Shown here piece by piece: positions 31,698 to 33,239 of a DNA stretch of 33,239 bases (the first letter of the stretch is position 1; each line of letters starts with the position of its first letter). The notes beneath the pieces were generated by a model, which was not told the DNA's origin, searched no databases, and saw only the letters and a list, made by a program, of their open reading frames with translations. Source of the stretch: Acidobacteriota bacterium (lineage in GTDB: Bacteria; Acidobacteriota; UBA6911). A program made the translations under genes and the position numbers. The stretch lies in the NCBI GenBank assembly GCA_016934555.1, contig JAFGSS010000048.1:1-33239 (forward strand). The letters run 5' to 3'.

Positions 31698-33239
31698 TTA
31701 CTCCACCTTGTCGCCGACGATGATGTGGCGGGTGGAGGAGATCCAGGCGCGGATGCGCTCGGAATCGCCGGCGTTGAGGAAACGGAAGTTGTATTTCCGG
31801 TTGTCGCGGGTCCGGACCGACATCTGGTCCCCCTCGATCGCGAAGTGGCGCATTTCGCGGTAGGACTCGTAGAAGCTGTGGTCGGTCTCCGACGTCCGGT
31901 ATTCCATCCCCTGCTCCGAGAAATGGAGGTTCCCCCGGCAGCTCGAAAAAGCGTGGCGGTGCTCCACCGGGTAGGATTTCTTCATGACGGCGGCGGCGCG
32001 GTCCCGGTCCCTCAGGTCCTGGATCATGGACAGGAGGCGCTCGGGGGTGTACTGGTCCGCCCCCCCGAGTTCGCGGGCCCGGACCAGGTGCCCCTCGGCC
32101 CGCCCGAGGTCGTTGCGGTGGTAGTCGTAGAGCAGGCCCAGGTTCAGGTGCGCCAGGACGTTGCGGGGGTTCAGCTGGAGGCACTTCTCGAAATTCAGGA
32201 TGGCGGTATCGAGCTGCTTCCGGTTCTGGTGGCTGGCGCCGATGTAAAAGTAGGCCTCGTCGCTCGACGGCTCCGATTTGAGATATTCGCTCCACTCCGC
32301 GATCGATTTTTCGTAGGCGCCCGCCCGAAAGGACTGGAGCGCCGACCGGCGCAGCGCGCCCGTCCTCTCCCGCGACTCCTTTTCCTCGCTCGTGCGCCGC
32401 TCGGTCTGCGCCGCCTCCGCCAGGCGGGCCTCGACCGTCTCCAGGCGGGCGCGGCTGTAGCTGTCCTCGGGGAAATACTGGAGCATCGCCCGGAAATCGG
32501 CGCGCGCCCCCGCCCAGTCCGAGGCGGCGATCTTGGCGTCCCCGCGGTTCTGCATCAGCTCCTTGAGGTGCGCGATCGCCTCCCGGATGTAGCCGTTGTT
32601 CGGGTCGAGGCGCTGGATGCTCCGGATGGCGTCGAGCGCGTTGTCCCGGTCGGGGGGGAGGAGGCTCCCTACCTTCATGGCGGCTTCGGCCCGGGCGCGC
32701 CACTCGAGGATCTGCTCCTCGCGGTCCTGCACCCTCGCGTCGAGCTTGGCCGCGATGTCCTCGAGGCGCTCCCCGATAACGCCGTCCTCCGGGAAAAGGA
32801 GGAGGAGGTTCTTGTACTGCTTTTCCGACTCCAGCCAGTCCTCCCGCGCGTAGGCCAGTTCGGCGCGCCGGCGGAGGGTATCGGCCAGGCGGGCGCGGGT
32901 GTCGGCCGCGTCCTTGTTGGCGGGGTCGATCTCGAGGATCCGGTCGACGAAATAAAGAACGTTGTAGTCCTCGGGCGGGGGGAGGAGGATGTTGTCCTTC
33001 AGGGCGCCCTCCAGCTTCCTGCCGAGCGCCTCGATTTCCGCCAGCTGTTCGTTGCTGAGCCGGGGGACGACGGGCTCCAGTTCCCAGTGCACGCTTTCGG
33101 TCGCATACGGGATCACCATCACCTGCCGGGTCTGCTCCCGGTACCCCTCGAGCCGGACTCCCACCTGGTGCCCCCCGCTCGGGAGGCTCCCGATCGAGAG
33201 GGGCGAACTCCCCCTCACCTTGCCGTCGATGGAGACCAG
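31698..33239 (-). CDS. PEGA-TPR protein with possible C-terminal PH-like domain (5' end beyond window)
   Basis: At least 513 residues; the frame is open to the right edge, so the N-terminus is missing. The visible start, LVSIDGKVRGSSPLSIGSLP, is a PEGA domain (about 1-45), a beta-rich module often attached to kinases or envelope proteins. It is followed by a long alpha-helical solenoid with TPR-type repeats; AYFYIGASHQNRKQLDTAILNFEKCL and AHLNLGLLYDYHR are clear. The last about 85 residues (FSSCRGNLHFSEQGMEYRT onward to RAWISSTRHI) look like a small beta-barrel PH-like domain, by eye. It may be a signalling or envelope scaffold. Without the N-terminus, a kinase domain upstream cannot be excluded. 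It ends one base past the convergent coiled-coil stop. Confidence 0.85.
   Translation of the reverse strand: MVSIDGKVRGSSPLSIGSLPSGGHQVGVRLEGYREQTRQVMVIPYATESVHWELEPVVPRLSNEQLAEIEALGRKLEGALKDNILLPPPEDYNVLYFVDRILEIDPANKDAADTRARLADTLRRRAELAYAREDWLESEKQYKNLLLLFPEDGVIGERLEDIAAKLDARVQDREEQILEWRARAEAAMKVGSLLPPDRDNALDAIRSIQRLDPNNGYIREAIAHLKELMQNRGDAKIAASDWAGARADFRAMLQYFPEDSYSRARLETVEARLAEAAQTERRTSEEKESRERTGALRRSALQSFRAGAYEKSIAEWSEYLKSEPSSDEAYFYIGASHQNRKQLDTAILNFEKCLQLNPRNVLAHLNLGLLYDYHRNDLGRAEGHLVRARELGGADQYTPERLLSMIQDLRDRDRAAAVMKKSYPVEHRHAFSSCRGNLHFSEQGMEYRTSETDHSFYESYREMRHFAIEGDQMSVRTRDNRKYNFRFLNAGDSERIRAWISSTRHIIVGDKVE

Overview
The window is a compact, GC-rich (about 65-70% by eye) bacterial chromosome segment with ordinary housekeeping content. 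No intergenic gap exceeds about 225 bases. A GWxTD-domain secreted protein, a long divergent Hfq, a System I cytochrome c maturation operon with a Cys-type CcmE, and a tungsten-type aldehyde:ferredoxin oxidoreductase together suggest an Acidobacteriota-like bacterium with anaerobic or flexible redox metabolism. This assignment rests on gene content only. No rRNA or tRNA gene, CRISPR array, transposase or integrase was seen.

Layout, left to right. (1) 1-4661, minus strand: two paralogous multidomain sensors (PAS/GAF/GGDEF). The left one is cut by the window edge, has a canonical GGEEF active site and carries an unusual N-terminal AhpD-like region. The right one has lost the active site (SGHAF) but keeps the RxxD inhibitory-site motif. 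(2) 4842-11922, plus strand: a radical SAM protein with a possibly leaderless promoter, then a cytochrome c maturation operon: ccmE (Cys type), ccmF, a short CcmI-like zinc-ribbon protein, a membrane-anchored secreted protein, ccmA, ccmB, ccmC and a 46-codon ccmD-like gene. ccmG and ccmH are absent, which matches the natural System I variant known from some sulfate reducers. (3) 11919-16209: an aldehyde:ferredoxin oxidoreductase-family enzyme on the minus strand, divergent from an M24 Xaa-Pro peptidase and a LOG-family phosphoribohydrolase. (4) 16259-18162: an AAA ATPase and a TOPRIM-like partner in a lower-GC patch, the best candidate for an acquired defence module. (5) 18191-23991: trpS (minus), then the GWxTD protein, a dTDP-4-dehydrorhamnose reductase, smpB and leucyl aminopeptidase (plus). 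(6) 23993-25370, minus: hfq and pdxA, divergent from a small secreted TPR protein (25564-25995). (7) 26009-28858: tmk-holB (minus), with a delta-prime subunit carrying two zinc modules, divergent from yggS-yggU. (8) 28989-33239: a PP2C phosphatase (minus), a coiled-coil envelope protein (plus), and a PEGA/TPR protein with a possible C-terminal PH-like domain (minus) that runs off the right edge.

Regulatory signals are clear for a GC-rich genome. There are several sigma70-like promoters with 17-base spacers, repeated extended -10 elements (TGnTATAAT type), and two divergent promoter pairs in which the -35 regions overlap. A cluster of DnaA-box-like 9-mers lies around 28848-28947.

The most interesting points are the catalytic/degenerate cyclase pair, the CcmE/CcmGH pattern, the ATPase-TOPRIM cassette, the duplicated zinc modules in HolB, and the shared -35 of the hfq/TPR promoters.
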